DNA from: Taibaiella sp. | GTDB taxonomy: Bacteria > Bacteroidota > Bacteroidia > Chitinophagales > Chitinophagaceae | Reading direction: 5' to 3' | Assembly: GCA_019638495.1 (NCBI GenBank) | Contig: JAHBTQ010000002.1 | Span: 310,001 to 374,000 of the forward strand | DNA length: 64,000 bases | In this document: positions 9,412 to 17,269 of the stretch, piece after piece | Position numbering within the stretch: position 1 is the first letter of the stretch | Layout of the letters: every line of letters starts with the position of its first letter | Notes under the pieces: model-generated | The model's input: the letters and a program-made list of their open reading frames with translations, nothing else | What the model was told of the DNA's origin: nothing | The model's database searches: none | Position numbers and translations under genes: made by a program

Positions 9412-11065
9412 TCTCTTTTTGCTGCGGCTGCAATATCTGGCCATAACGTTCGCTGTTCAGTACCGCCAGCGCTTTGTTCACCACATTATCGTCCTTCAGC
9501 TTCACCGAGTAATATCCGTTGTCCTTAAAAAGGTACTTTGCCAGTTCCGCTTTTACTTGCGTATGCAGATAATGCTCGTGCTCCGGTACATGCAGGTGTT
9601 TTTGAACTGTTTTCTGCTCGTTGGGGTCCAGTAGCGCCAGGTAATCATTTACTACCTGCCGGGTATTGTTAAACTGTTTCTGGAAATCTGTGATACTTCC
9701 GAATTTCAGGTTGCGCCGGTTGTGGATGAAGTAGTCCCATATGGCCGTGCGCATTTCCTCGCTGTAGGCGATCTTTGATAGTGGGGTAGACCAGCGCGAC
9801 GTATCATAAGGCACGTAAACATCTGGCCTTATACCGCCGCCGCCGTATACAGGTCGTTTTGCCGCCGTAAGGAAGGTTGTTGTGTCCGCCGGGGTAAAAG
9901 ATTCGTTGCCCGTAAGTTCGCCGCTTTCCAGTCGCTTCTCAAAATCTTCGTGGTAGGCGTCTTTTCCTTCCGCAAATGAACGTTGTATGCTCCTGCCTGA
10001 AGGCGTATAGTAGCGTGCAGTGGTAAGGCGAAGAGCCGATCCGTCCGGCATTTCATACTGTTCCTGCACCAGTCCCTTTCCATAAGTGCGGCGGCCAATA
10101 ATTACGCCCCTGTCCCAGTCTTGTATGGACCCCGCAAATACCTCACTGGCCGATGCAGAGCTTTCATCTACCAACACAGCCAGTTTCCCAGCCTCAAATG
10201 CTCCTTTTCCGGTGGATTTGTATTCAAATCGGGGCGAATTCTTGCCCTTTGTGTACACGATCAGCTTGTCATCGTCAAGAAAGTCGTCCGACATGTTTGT
10301 GGCAGCGTCCAGGTAACCACCCGGATTGTCCCGCAGGTCTATGATCATCTGGCTTGCGCCCTGGCGCTTTAACTGTGCCAGTGCCTTTGTAAACTCGTTA
10401 TAGGTCGTTGCGCTAAACCGGTTTATCTTAATGTAGCCTGTTTTGTCGTCCAGCATAATGTTGGCATCTACGCTATATAGGGGCACCTGGTCGCGCGTAA
10501 TGGTCACCTTTGTCAGGCGGCCATCGTTTATCTCCTTAATGGTCACGGTCACATTGCTGTTCCTATTGCCCTTCAGCAGGCTCACAATACCCTCAGATGT
10601 AATGCCGGTACCGGCAACAAGGCTGTCTTCCACCTTTATGATCTGGTCGCCTGTTACCAGGCCTGCCGCCGCCGCCGGGCCTTTCTCTACCACAGAAGTT
10701 ACCTCTACGGTGTCACGGAGTATCGAAAACTCAACGCCAATGCCTGAAAAACCACCTTCCAGGCCCTCGTTTACATTCTGCAACTCTTCAGATGGGATAT
10801 AGATGGTATGGGGGTCAAGCGGTTCCAGCAATCCTGTTACTGCATCTTTATAGAGTGTATTGGTGTTTACCGTATCTACATATTTTTCATTTATGAGGCC
10901 TATCAGCTCTTCCAGGCGGTCGTTTCGTTGTATTACGGTGGTAATGTCCCGCTTATTGCGCAGGGAATCGCGTAGGTTAAAACCTATCACCATGCCAAAA
11001 ATCAGAACCAGGGAGAATAAAAGAGGTGTCCAGACTTTGTTGCCGTCGCGTCTATTTGTTTCCAT
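9383..11065 (-). CDS. S41-family C-terminal processing peptidase (CtpA/Prc type)
   Basis: A periplasmic serine protease of 560 residues. One N-terminal membrane anchor lies at about 13-30. A PDZ domain (about 100-185, containing GGFSGIGVEF and VTGDQIIKVED) precedes the S41 core (about 200-385). The catalytic Ser is in ESSASASEVFAG (probably Ser305) and the general-base Lys in GRRTYGKGLVQ (Lys330), both intact. Such proteases trim or degrade envelope proteins at their C-termini. The gene is convergent with, and overlaps, the HsdR_N-like gene. A -7 box lies 13 nt upstream of the start. Confidence 0.95.
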   Translation of the reverse strand: METNRRDGNKVWTPLLFSLVLIFGMVIGFNLRDSLRNKRDITTVIQRNDRLEELIGLINEKYVDTVNTNTLYKDAVTGLLEPLDPHTIYIPSEELQNVNEGLEGGFSGIGVEFSILRDTVEVTSVVEKGPAAAAGLVTGDQIIKVEDSLVAGTGITSEGIVSLLKGNRNSNVTVTIKEINDGRLTKVTITRDQVPLYSVDANIMLDDKTGYIKINRFSATTYNEFTKALAQLKRQGASQMIIDLRDNPGGYLDAATNMSDDFLDDDKLIVYTKGKNSPRFEYKSTGKGAFEAGKLAVLVDESSASASEVFAGSIQDWDRGVIIGRRTYGKGLVQEQYEMPDGSALRLTTARYYTPSGRSIQRSFAEGKDAYHEDFEKRLESGELTGNESFTPADTTTFLTAAKRPVYGGGGIRPDVYVPYDTSRWSTPLSKIAYSEEMRTAIWDYFIHNRRNLKFGSITDFQKQFNNTRQVVNDYLALLDPNEQKTVQKHLHVPEHEHYLHTQVKAELAKYLFKDNGYYSVKLKDDNVVNKALAVLNSERYGQILQPQQKETTPRKQAKR

Positions 11066-11078
11066 CTATATGACATTG

Positions 11079-11086
11079 CAAAATTA
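11079..11086 (-). promoter_or_regulatory. -7 box (TAATTTTG on minus strand) of the S41 protease
   Basis: Exact TAnnTTTG on the minus strand, 13 nt upstream of the start codon at 11065. Confidence 0.6.
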
Positions 11087-11330
11087 GGGGAAATACCAGT
11101 GCGCAAAAAAGTTAATATTAAATCAGCTATTCAAGGTGCGGCCCAGAAATTATATTCCTGTTCTATGCTTTGGCGGAAACGCCATTTTTATACAAGATGA
11201 AGGCCGTCCGAGACGGAGTTTTATTTGGCGTTCTTGATTGCCACCTCGAGAACATCAGAAACTACTGAGGAAGACAGAAATGTCCAAATTAACTTCTCAA
11301 TTCTTTCTAAGTGAATTGTTTTCAGGGGAC

Positions 11331-11631
11331 TTACCAATGAATATTTTTCGACGGAAGGAACTCGCAGATTATTATTTCCTCACGGGTTTCCAGAAATACA
11401 ATTGTGTACTTGTTTCTATATGAAATGCATTTGTAACCAAGTAGAGCTCTTTCAGGCTCCCGACAAACTGCGTGAGTTCTCCTTGAGTCGGAAAGTTTTT
11501 TGGAAATAGTCATAAACTGAATCGGAAAATTTTTCTGCAGTTGCAACCAGACCTTTAGATTCTATATACCAGGCGATCGCAGCAATGCTATCAGCTACAG
11601 ATTCCTTTACGTTTACTTTCCGCCTGCCCAC
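11331..11631 (-). pseudogene. ParE/RelE-type toxin, disrupted by a 1-nt frameshift
   Basis: From GTG 11631 the frame reads VGRRKVNVKESVADSIAAIA and continues in ParE-like fashion to about residue 45 (VYDYFQK), then leaves the homologous frame. The +1 frame continues KLSDSRRTHAVCREPERALL and ends with GYKCISYRNKYTIVF and CEFLPSKNIHW, the usual C-terminal strands of this toxin family. The 301-nt span is one base more than a multiple of three. The switch falls at a six-base homopolymer (T6 on the plus strand, 11496-11501), and five bases would restore one 99-residue ORF. The toxin frame starts inside the antitoxin's last codons, a typical coupled arrangement. Either a genuine inactivating mutation or an indel error in the sequence. 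Confidence 0.78.
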
Positions 11632-11783
11632 TTTCTTATCGCTTTTTTGCTGTGCGCCCGTGCTTCGTCAATTGTCAACAGCTTTTCAGGCCTTGTTTTC
11701 AAAGCCGCTTTTTTTTGCAGCGCCTCGTAGCTTTCTACCGGAACCACCACATATGATTTGTTGTCAATCACCAGCGTATTCAT
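11613..11783 (-). CDS. Antitoxin of a ParE/RelE-type toxin-antitoxin pair
   Basis: A 56-residue protein starting MNTLVIDNKSYVVVPVESYE with a C-terminal DEARAHSKKAIRKWAGGK tail. The short N-terminal strand-helix is Phd/YefM-like, and the charged tail with the KxxIRKW motif is the toxin-binding segment seen in Bacteroidota antitoxins paired with ParE-like toxins. Starts at 11816 and 11792 are possible in the same frame, but conservation seems to begin at 11783. It lies directly upstream of, and overlaps, the broken toxin. An antitoxin would probably autorepress its promoter (family knowledge). It may be maintained without an active partner. Confidence 0.75.
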   Translation of the reverse strand: MNTLVIDNKSYVVVPVESYEALQKKAALKTRPEKLLTIDEARAHSKKAIRKWAGGK

Positions 11784-12001
11784 AACTTCCATTTCTACGA
11801 AAATACGAAAATTCATAGGTCTGAAAAAGTAGGGGGAGTCTCAAGATTATCTGCGACAAGCAGAAACAGTCATTCCCGCCGCTGCTGGTGTTCTTCACCA
11901 GCAGCCATGAGCAATCAGATAATTACTCTAACCTAAGATATATCGAATGCTAATCAAGGTTAACAGGCAAAAACGGGAAACGGAGAGTCCAACGAAGAGC
12001 C

Positions 12002-12508
12002 CTACCTCATCCTCGGCATAGCGCCATCTGGCTTTGCATTGCCACCTATGATCTTGCCATTGCTATCCATCTTTACATGAATAATGTTCCCATCAGGTGC
12101 ATTGTAGCTATTCTTGCTTACAGAACCCATTCGCTGCTCCAAAAACGGGCTGCGCGTGTCAATGGTCAGCGTAGCTTTCTTGTTCGCACTCAGTTTGAAA
12201 TTGTAATATTTGCCCTTTGTTGTCGATTCTGAAAGCGACACATCGTCTGATGTATAAACCTGCTTGTCTACCACCACCTTTATCTTGTATTTGCCATCGG
12301 GCATCGGCTGTGTGGAGTATAGTCCCAGGCTGTCTGATATGGCCACTCCCTTTCCGGAGTCACCTTTCAGGAAGATGCCGGCCTCTTTGATGGGTTTGTT
12401 GTTTGCGTCTGTTACGCGTCCCATAAGCATAGCCTGCTGGGCGGAAGCCAGTAATGAAATAGACGTAAATGCAATTGCAAGTGCTGAAATGCGGGCGGGG
12501 ATCCTCAT
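12002..12508 (-). CDS. Secreted carboxypeptidase-regulatory-like domain protein
   Basis: 168 residues with a signal peptide (MRIPARISALAIAFTSISLL, then ASAQ). Next comes a CarboxypepD_reg-like beta-sandwich (GRVTDANNKPIKEAGIFLKG, about 29-100), the domain often found at the front of TonB receptors but here alone. The rest (KKATLTIDTRSPFLEQRMGS) is unrecognised and ends in a Gly/Pro/Met-rich tail. Probably periplasmic or surface-exposed. A -7 box lies 41 nt upstream of the start. Confidence 0.72.
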   Translation of the reverse strand: MRIPARISALAIAFTSISLLASAQQAMLMGRVTDANNKPIKEAGIFLKGDSGKGVAISDSLGLYSTQPMPDGKYKIKVVVDKQVYTSDDVSLSESTTKGKYYNFKLSANKKATLTIDTRSPFLEQRMGSVSKNSYNAPDGNIIHVKMDSNGKIIGGNAKPDGAMPRMR

Positions 12509-12549
12509 TTTGTTGCGCTTTTGTTTGTTCTATGATTCGTTTATCGCTG

Positions 12550-12557
12550 CAAAGTTA
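12550..12557 (-). promoter_or_regulatory. -7 box (TAACTTTG on minus strand)
   Basis: Exact TAnnTTTG on the minus strand, 41 nt upstream of the start codon at 12508. Confidence 0.5.
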
Positions 12558-12660
12558 GAAATGGGTTAAAACAATGTCTACGTGACTTTACACACTAATA
12601 TACTGTGTTTTTACCAGTCTGTATAGCGTGCATGCGCATTTTATTATCTTCGTTTTCCAC

Positions 12661-13242
12661 ATGGCTCACCATCACGAAATGTTGCGAAAAGTAGTCTCTT
12701 CTTTCGGCGAGGTAGACGATGCTGCACTGGCCGCATTTGCCGCACCGTGGACTGAAGTTACGTTCAAGCGCCGGGAGTTGATGACACGCGAAGGGGAGAC
12801 GGAAAAGTACCTATACCTGGTGCTGGATGGGGTGCAGCGCGCCTGCCGCTCGCACAACGAAAAGGAAGTGACACTGGTGTTTTCCTTCACTGGCTCTTTC
12901 TCTGGTGTCATCGATAGTTTCTTTCTGCAGCGGCCATCTGCATTCGACCTTGAGGTGCTCACAGCAACGCGGTGTCTACGCATTCACTACAATGACATGA
13001 CGGCCCTAATGGAACAACATAGGTCTATAGAGACATGGGTGCGCCTGGCTATTACGCGTGTGCTGGCAGATACGTTGCAGCGGCACATCGAGATACTGTC
13101 TTACAGCGCCGAGGAGAAATTTACCGCACTGCTGCGGCGCAGCCCGCATGTGCTGAACCTTGTGCCACATAAATACCTTGCCTCCTATATAGGTGTTGAT
13201 CCCACCAACTTCAGCAAATTGCTGGGCAAGGTGAAGTTGTAG
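12661..13242 (+). CDS. Crp/Fnr-family transcriptional regulator (cNMP-binding-like)
   Basis: About 193 residues. The N-terminal half is a cyclic-nucleotide-binding beta-roll (RRELMTREGETEKYLYLVLD then LVFSFTGSFSGVIDSFFLQR). A long dimer helix (MEQHRSIETWVRLAITRVLA) follows, and a compact C-terminal HTH (VPHKYLASYIGVDPTNFSKL). The glycine-rich phosphate-binding loop of true cAMP binders (GE...R/S) is not clear, so the ligand is uncertain. ATG 12661 is preferred; 12628 and 12679 are alternatives. The adjacent DinB-fold gene 65 nt downstream, with its own -7 box, is a plausible target, a pairing common in Bacteroidota. Confidence 0.85.
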   Translation: MAHHHEMLRKVVSSFGEVDDAALAAFAAPWTEVTFKRRELMTREGETEKYLYLVLDGVQRACRSHNEKEVTLVFSFTGSFSGVIDSFFLQRPSAFDLEVLTATRCLRIHYNDMTALMEQHRSIETWVRLAITRVLADTLQRHIEILSYSAEEKFTALLRRSPHVLNLVPHKYLASYIGVDPTNFSKLLGKVKL

Positions 13243-13284
13243 CAAATCTTGGTCTATACCAATATTTAATCTTGTTCACCGCGA

Positions 13285-13292
13285 TAGTTTTG
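13285..13292 (+). promoter_or_regulatory. -7 box (TAGTTTTG) of the DinB-fold gene
   Basis: Exact TAnnTTTG, 15 nt upstream of the ATG at 13308. A near -33 match (TTTA at 13265-13268) sits 16 nt further upstream. Confidence 0.55.
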
Positions 13293-13307
13293 CCCTAAAT
13301 TATTACA

Positions 13308-13880
13308 ATGGCCAGTAAACTTGAACAGCAACAACTGTTGGCAGAGCTAGCGGGCGAGGTGCGCCAGGTGACCAAAGTATTGGCAAATGCAGAACGACTA
13401 GGCAATGAGATGCTTAACCGGCAACCACAGCCGGGCAAGTGGAGTGTGGCCCAGGTGGTAGAACATCTGAATACTTACAATCGCTACTACATTCCCTATA
13501 TGCAAAAGGCGGTTGCCACTGCCGGTAGCGGAAATGGTACATTCAAGCCGGGATGGCTTGGTGAATACTTCACAAAGTCCATGTACTCGGAGGTCAGGAC
13601 CTCAAATACTGTTGCCAACAAGATGAGCGCAATGAAAGGCCACATTCCGGCTGATTTGCATGACGGCCCTGCCGTAATTGCTGAATTTCTCAAGGCGCAA
13701 AACGAGTTACTTCAGTTGCTGGAAGTCATGGCCGGTAAAGACCTGGCCGGCACTAAGATTCCCATCACCATTTCCCGATTCATCAGGATTCGCCTTGGCG
13801 ATGCCGCTCGTTTCCTGGTGGCGCACCAGGTGAGGCACCTGTTGCAGGTTAACAATACGCTGAAGGCTATAGGAGCCTAA
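13308..13880 (+). CDS. DinB/YfiT-superfamily protein
   Basis: A 190-residue four-helix-bundle protein. The first candidate metal ligand is in GKWSVAQVVEHLNTYNRYY, the second ligand pair in VAHQVRHLLQ near the C-terminus; these are the positions of the DinB three-His metal site. Members act as metal-dependent hydrolases or thiol transferases, and the substrate cannot be read from sequence. It follows the Crp/Fnr regulator on the same strand. Confidence 0.82.
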   Translation: MASKLEQQQLLAELAGEVRQVTKVLANAERLGNEMLNRQPQPGKWSVAQVVEHLNTYNRYYIPYMQKAVATAGSGNGTFKPGWLGEYFTKSMYSEVRTSNTVANKMSAMKGHIPADLHDGPAVIAEFLKAQNELLQLLEVMAGKDLAGTKIPITISRFIRIRLGDAARFLVAHQVRHLLQVNNTLKAIGA

Positions 13881-13970
13881 ATGCTATTTTTTGATTTTCT
13901 GTAAAACCGGTTTCATGGTTGTGCCGTATGTGTATGCAAACGGTTTATAAACACACAAAAAACAAAAACC

Positions 13971-14525
13971 ATGAAACAGATCATCTTGATGGCAGCAATG
14001 GCTGCAGCAACACTTACAGGTACCACGGTGAGTACCTATGCACAGAAAACGGTAATGGTAGGCGGCGCTGCCATGTACCCATCAAAGAACATCGTGGAGA
14101 ACGCGGTGAACTCTAAAGACCACACAACTCTTGTAGCTGCCGTAAAAGCTGCCGGCCTCGTGGAAACCTTGCAGAGCCCCGGCCCGTTCACAGTATTTGC
14201 CCCAACCAATGCGGCTTTTGACATGTTGCCAAAAGGAACTGTAGAGATGCTGCTGAAGCCCGAATCAAAAGCAAAGCTCACTGGGGTGCTGACCTATCAT
14301 GTAGTTCCCGGCAACTGGGACTCCAAATCGCTGATGAAGATGGTAAAGAAAGGTAACGGAATGGCGAAAGTGAAGACGGTACAGGGTGAAGAACTGACGC
14401 TTATGATGAAAGATAAAAAACTTTGGCTGAAGGATATGCAAGGTGGCATGGCCATGGTCACTATTGCCGACGTGCACCAAAGCAACGGTGTAATACACGT
14501 AATAGACAAAGTATTATTGCCCTAA
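13971..14525 (+). CDS. Secreted fasciclin (FAS1) domain protein
   Basis: 184 residues with a signal peptide (MKQIILMAAMAAATLTGTTV, then STYAQ). A single FAS1 domain spans about 45-184, with the H1 motif GPFTVFAPTNAAFDMLP, the YHVVPGNW segment and the H2 region ending VIHVIDKVLLP. FAS1 domains mediate cell-surface or matrix adhesion; this one has no anchor, so it is periplasmic or released. An in-frame-overlapping start at 13919 belongs to another frame and is ignored. Confidence 0.92.
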   Translation: MKQIILMAAMAAATLTGTTVSTYAQKTVMVGGAAMYPSKNIVENAVNSKDHTTLVAAVKAAGLVETLQSPGPFTVFAPTNAAFDMLPKGTVEMLLKPESKAKLTGVLTYHVVPGNWDSKSLMKMVKKGNGMAKVKTVQGEELTLMMKDKKLWLKDMQGGMAMVTIADVHQSNGVIHVIDKVLLP

Positions 14526-14559
14526 TGTGAATTGTGCATTTTTTCACTTTGCGCCATCC

Positions 14560-14567
14560 TATATTTG
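14560..14567 (+). promoter_or_regulatory. -7 box (TATATTTG) upstream of the L-serine dehydratase gene
   Basis: Exact TAnnTTTG 40 nt before the TTG start at 14608. Its last base is the first base of the hairpin at 14567-14587, so a transcript from here would begin inside the hairpin's left arm. Confidence 0.45.
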
Positions 14568-14596
14568 CGTGGAAATTTTTTCCACGCATTTTTTTT
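14567..14596 (+). terminator. Terminator-like hairpin between the FAS1 and sdaA genes
   Basis: A 9-bp perfect stem (GCGTGGAAA / TTTCCACGC) with a 3-nt loop, then A and eight T residues. It lies 41 nt after the FAS1 stop, which is good placement for its terminator. Confidence 0.8.
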
Positions 14597-14607
14597 AAGT
14601 CGTCGTC

Positions 14608-16032
14608 TTGAGCAAGGAAAGTATATCGGTTTTCGATATTTTTAAGATTGGAGTAGGTCCCAGTAGTTCGCATACCCTCGGCCCCTGGCGGGCGGCGCTT
14701 CGTTTCGTTGAAACGGTAAAGGCAAAAGGAATAGATAAAGTGAAGCATGTTCGTGTGCTGCTTTATGGTTCATTGGCCAAGACCGGTCAGGGCCACGGCA
14801 CAGATGTTGCTGTTATTCTGGGCCTCTGCGGCGAGGATCCCGTGACATTTGATGTTAACGAAATAACACCTCGCATAAAGCAGATTGGCGTAGAGAAGTT
14901 AATGAACCTCAACGGTGAGAAACAGATCAGCTTCGACCCGGCACATGATGTGGTTTTCCTGATGAATGAAAGTCTGCAATACCATCCCAATGCGCTCACT
15001 TTTCTTTGTGCGTTTGAAGGTGGCGAGGAGATAGCCGAAACCTACTTTTCCATTGGTGGTGGTTTTGTAGTAAAAGAGGGCGAAGAAGGCGGCAGCGGCG
15101 ACTTTGTGCATCTGCCTTATCCTATTGAGAAGTCTGAGGCACTGGAGGCGGCTTGCAAAGAAACAGGCATGTCGATCTCAGACGTGGTGATGGAGAACGA
15201 AAAGACCTGGCGCACCGAGGAGGAAACAAAGGCGGGAGTGCTGAAGATATGGCATGTAATGCGCGACTGTATCTATCGCGGGTGCCACATAGGCGGCGAG
15301 CTGCCCGGTGGTCTTAAAGTAGTGCGCAGGGCATTCGGGCTCAATAAAAAACTCGCATCCGAAAAACCATACAGCAATTTTGATGAATGGCTGCAGGTGA
15401 TACAAAGCGGGAAGCAGACCTTTCAATACACTCTTGACTGGGTAAGTTGTTTTGCCCTTGCGGTTAACGAGGAGAATGCCTCATTCAGCAGGGTAGTGAC
15501 AGCACCTACTAACGGGGCTGCTGGCGTTGTGCCGGCTGTGCTAATGTATTTCATAGCCTTCTGCGATGGTAACGACGACGAAAAGATCGTTCGGTTTCTG
15601 CTCACAGCCTCCGAGATTGGCAGCATCTTTAAGAAGGGTGCCACGCTCTCAGCTGCCATGGGTGGCTGCCAGGCCGAAATTGGCGTATCCTCATCAATGG
15701 CCGCCGCAGCGCTTACCGAAGCATTGGGTGGGAATGTAAAGCAATGTCTGATGGCCGCTGAGATAGCCATGGAGCACCACCTGGGCCTTACCTGCGATCC
15801 CGTGGGTGGCCTCGTTCAGGTGCCGTGCATAGAACGTAATACAATGGGGGCCATAAAGGCAATAACGGCTTCTCAACTCGCCCTGCAAAGCAATCCCGAA
15901 ACAGCCAGGATCACGCTCGACGATGTGGTAAATACCATGTACGAGACTGCCCTGGACATGAACCATAAGTACAAGGAAACAGCCGAGGGGGGGCTCGCCG
16001 TGCAGGTGCCACTTGGGCTTAGTGAGTGTTGA
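14608..16032 (+). CDS. sdaA: L-serine ammonia-lyase (single-chain, iron-sulfur type)
   Basis: A 474-residue single-chain L-serine dehydratase converting L-serine to pyruvate and ammonia in the cytoplasm. It begins [20 protein letters not shown], the family signature. It keeps [30 protein letters not shown] and [16 protein letters not shown], whose cysteines bind the 4Fe-4S cluster. The start is TTG 14608; no upstream in-frame ATG is usable because the terminator-like hairpin intervenes. The alpha and beta domains are fused, as in most Gram-negatives. Confidence 0.96.
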   Translation: MSKESISVFDIFKIGVGPSSSHTLGPWRAALRFVETVKAKGIDKVKHVRVLLYGSLAKTGQGHGTDVAVILGLCGEDPVTFDVNEITPRIKQIGVEKLMNLNGEKQISFDPAHDVVFLMNESLQYHPNALTFLCAFEGGEEIAETYFSIGGGFVVKEGEEGGSGDFVHLPYPIEKSEALEAACKETGMSISDVVMENEKTWRTEEETKAGVLKIWHVMRDCIYRGCHIGGELPGGLKVVRRAFGLNKKLASEKPYSNFDEWLQVIQSGKQTFQYTLDWVSCFALAVNEENASFSRVVTAPTNGAAGVVPAVLMYFIAFCDGNDDEKIVRFLLTASEIGSIFKKGATLSAAMGGCQAEIGVSSSMAAAALTEALGGNVKQCLMAAEIAMEHHLGLTCDPVGGLVQVPCIERNTMGAIKAITASQLALQSNPETARITLDDVVNTMYETALDMNHKYKETAEGGLAVQVPLGLSEC

Positions 16033-16058
16033 TCAGCTATTTGCTCGTGGGAAAAAAT

Positions 16059-16066
16059 TAAATTTG
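16059..16066 (+). promoter_or_regulatory. -7 box (TAAATTTG) 4 nt before the DUF983 start
   Basis: Exact TAnnTTTG, separated from the ATG at 16071 by only CACC. A TTTG at 16040-16043 is a possible -33 element (15-nt gap). The transcript would be leaderless. Confidence 0.6.
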
Positions 16067-16070
16067 CACC

Positions 16071-16499
16071 ATGGAGCACAATGATAAACGCCCGGGCATG
16101 CTGGCAGCGCTCTTTACAATGAAGTGCCCGAGTTGTCGGAAAGAAAGCGTTTTTGTAAACAAAAGTGTTTTCCCCCTGGGGCAGTTGGTGGAGCTAAAAG
16201 ACGAATGCAGCGTATGCGGCCAGCGCTTCAAGTCTGAGCGGAATAATGGTGGCGGAATCAACTACGCACTTACGGTGCTTCTCTTTTTCCTTAATCTTTG
16301 CTGGTACTGGCCGGTGTTTGGTCTCTCTTACGAGGATAATAGTGTTTGGCAATATCTTATTGTTAGCACCATTATTGTTCTCATTGCTCAACCTTACCTC
16401 ATGCGCCTTTCCCGTATGATATACCTTTATCTATACGTTGGCTTTGGCAATTCGCGTAGGGTAGTCGTGGACGATGAGCCTGCCGCTAAGAACGGGTAA
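16071..16499 (+). CDS. DUF983 membrane protein with zinc-ribbon
   Basis: 142 residues. The N-terminus carries two CxxC pairs (CPSCRKE at about 20 and CSVCGQRF at about 47), forming a zinc ribbon. Two transmembrane helices follow (ALTVLLFFLNLCWYWPVF and YLIVSTIIVLIAQPYL). This is the DUF983 architecture; function unknown. Its 3' end overlaps the convergent formyltransferase gene by 14 nt. Confidence 0.9.
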   Translation: MEHNDKRPGMLAALFTMKCPSCRKESVFVNKSVFPLGQLVELKDECSVCGQRFKSERNNGGGINYALTVLLFFLNLCWYWPVFGLSYEDNSVWQYLIVSTIIVLIAQPYLMRLSRMIYLYLYVGFGNSRRVVVDDEPAAKNG

Positions 16500-17223
16500 A
16501 GTAAACCTTAGCTCCGTTTATCATAGCATACGGTGGTTCAAAGCCGGGCATAGACATAGCTCTTACGTACCGGTCAATCTTTTCCTTGTCCCACGTAGGG
16601 TCTATTTCTTTCAGTTTTGCTGCCTCCTTGCGGTAATGCAGGCTCGTGCCATACTTTGCTTCCAGCAGTTGCTGCGGTAGTAGTTGGTAGTTCCCGCTCA
16701 CTATGTGCTTCAGTGTTTGGGAAAATAGCCTTACCGAAGCATCAAAGGTTAGTTTATATAGGTCTTCTACCCAGCAGTTTTCCGGTATCGGAAAACGTTT
16801 CTGAAATAGTATTTCCCCATGGTCTATGCGTGTATCTATCCTGTGTATGGTAGTGCCAAATTCCGTTTTCCCTTCTATGATGGCAAATGAGAACTGGTTG
16901 CTTCCCCGGTACTCTGGCAGCGGCGCCATGTGTAGGTTCACAGCTATTTGCTTCGCCTTCTCTATGTGTTGTTGCTTCAGTATTTCGTGATATTGTACCG
17001 AATAGATGATGTCACATTCCGGTAGTTCGTCCAGGTGGTTATAGAGCGATAAGTTGTTTTCTACAGCCAGCGTGCCGGGGTCTTCCATACTGTCAAATTC
17101 CTTCCGCTTGTGAGAGATTACCCCCACTATTTCGACGTCAAGCGCCTCGCGTTCCTGTATTAAATACTTTAAACATTGATAGCCGATAGGTTTTGACCCA
17201 AGGAAAATGACACGCTTCGCCAT
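16486..17223 (-). CDS. Formyltransferase-family protein (N10-formyl-THF-dependent type)
   Basis: 245 residues with a Rossmann N-terminus (VIFLGSKPIGYQCLKYL). The catalytic triad is complete: Asn96 and His98 in NLHMAPLPEYRG, and Asp134 in DTRIDHGEIL. The His-to-Asp spacing of 36 matches methionyl-tRNA formyltransferase. The protein lacks that enzyme's C-terminal tRNA-binding domain, so a small-molecule or sugar amine is the likelier acceptor. The divergent GT4 neighbour at 17270 suggests a surface-glycan role (inference). The -7 box ends only 4 nt before the ATG. Confidence 0.85.
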   Translation of the reverse strand: MAKRVIFLGSKPIGYQCLKYLIQEREALDVEIVGVISHKRKEFDSMEDPGTLAVENNLSLYNHLDELPECDIIYSVQYHEILKQQHIEKAKQIAVNLHMAPLPEYRGSNQFSFAIIEGKTEFGTTIHRIDTRIDHGEILFQKRFPIPENCWVEDLYKLTFDASVRLFSQTLKHIVSGNYQLLPQQLLEAKYGTSLHYRKEAAKLKEIDPTWDKEKIDRYVRAMSMPGFEPPYAMINGAKVYFTRS

Positions 17224-17227
17224 TTGC

Positions 17228-17235
17228 CAAAAATA
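17228..17235 (-). promoter_or_regulatory. -7 box (TATTTTTG, minus strand) of the formyltransferase gene
   Basis: Exact TAnnTTTG on the minus strand, with 4 nt before the ATG at 17223. This implies a leaderless transcript. Confidence 0.6.
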
Positions 17236-17269
17236 GCTCTAAAAACTTATTTACCTTAGCTATGTCATT

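Noticed and set aside
11485..11510. Programmed -1 frameshift in the toxin
   Set aside because: The codon phase around the A6 run (minus strand) does not match an A_AAA_AAC slip site; a +1 shift would be needed, so an indel is more likely.
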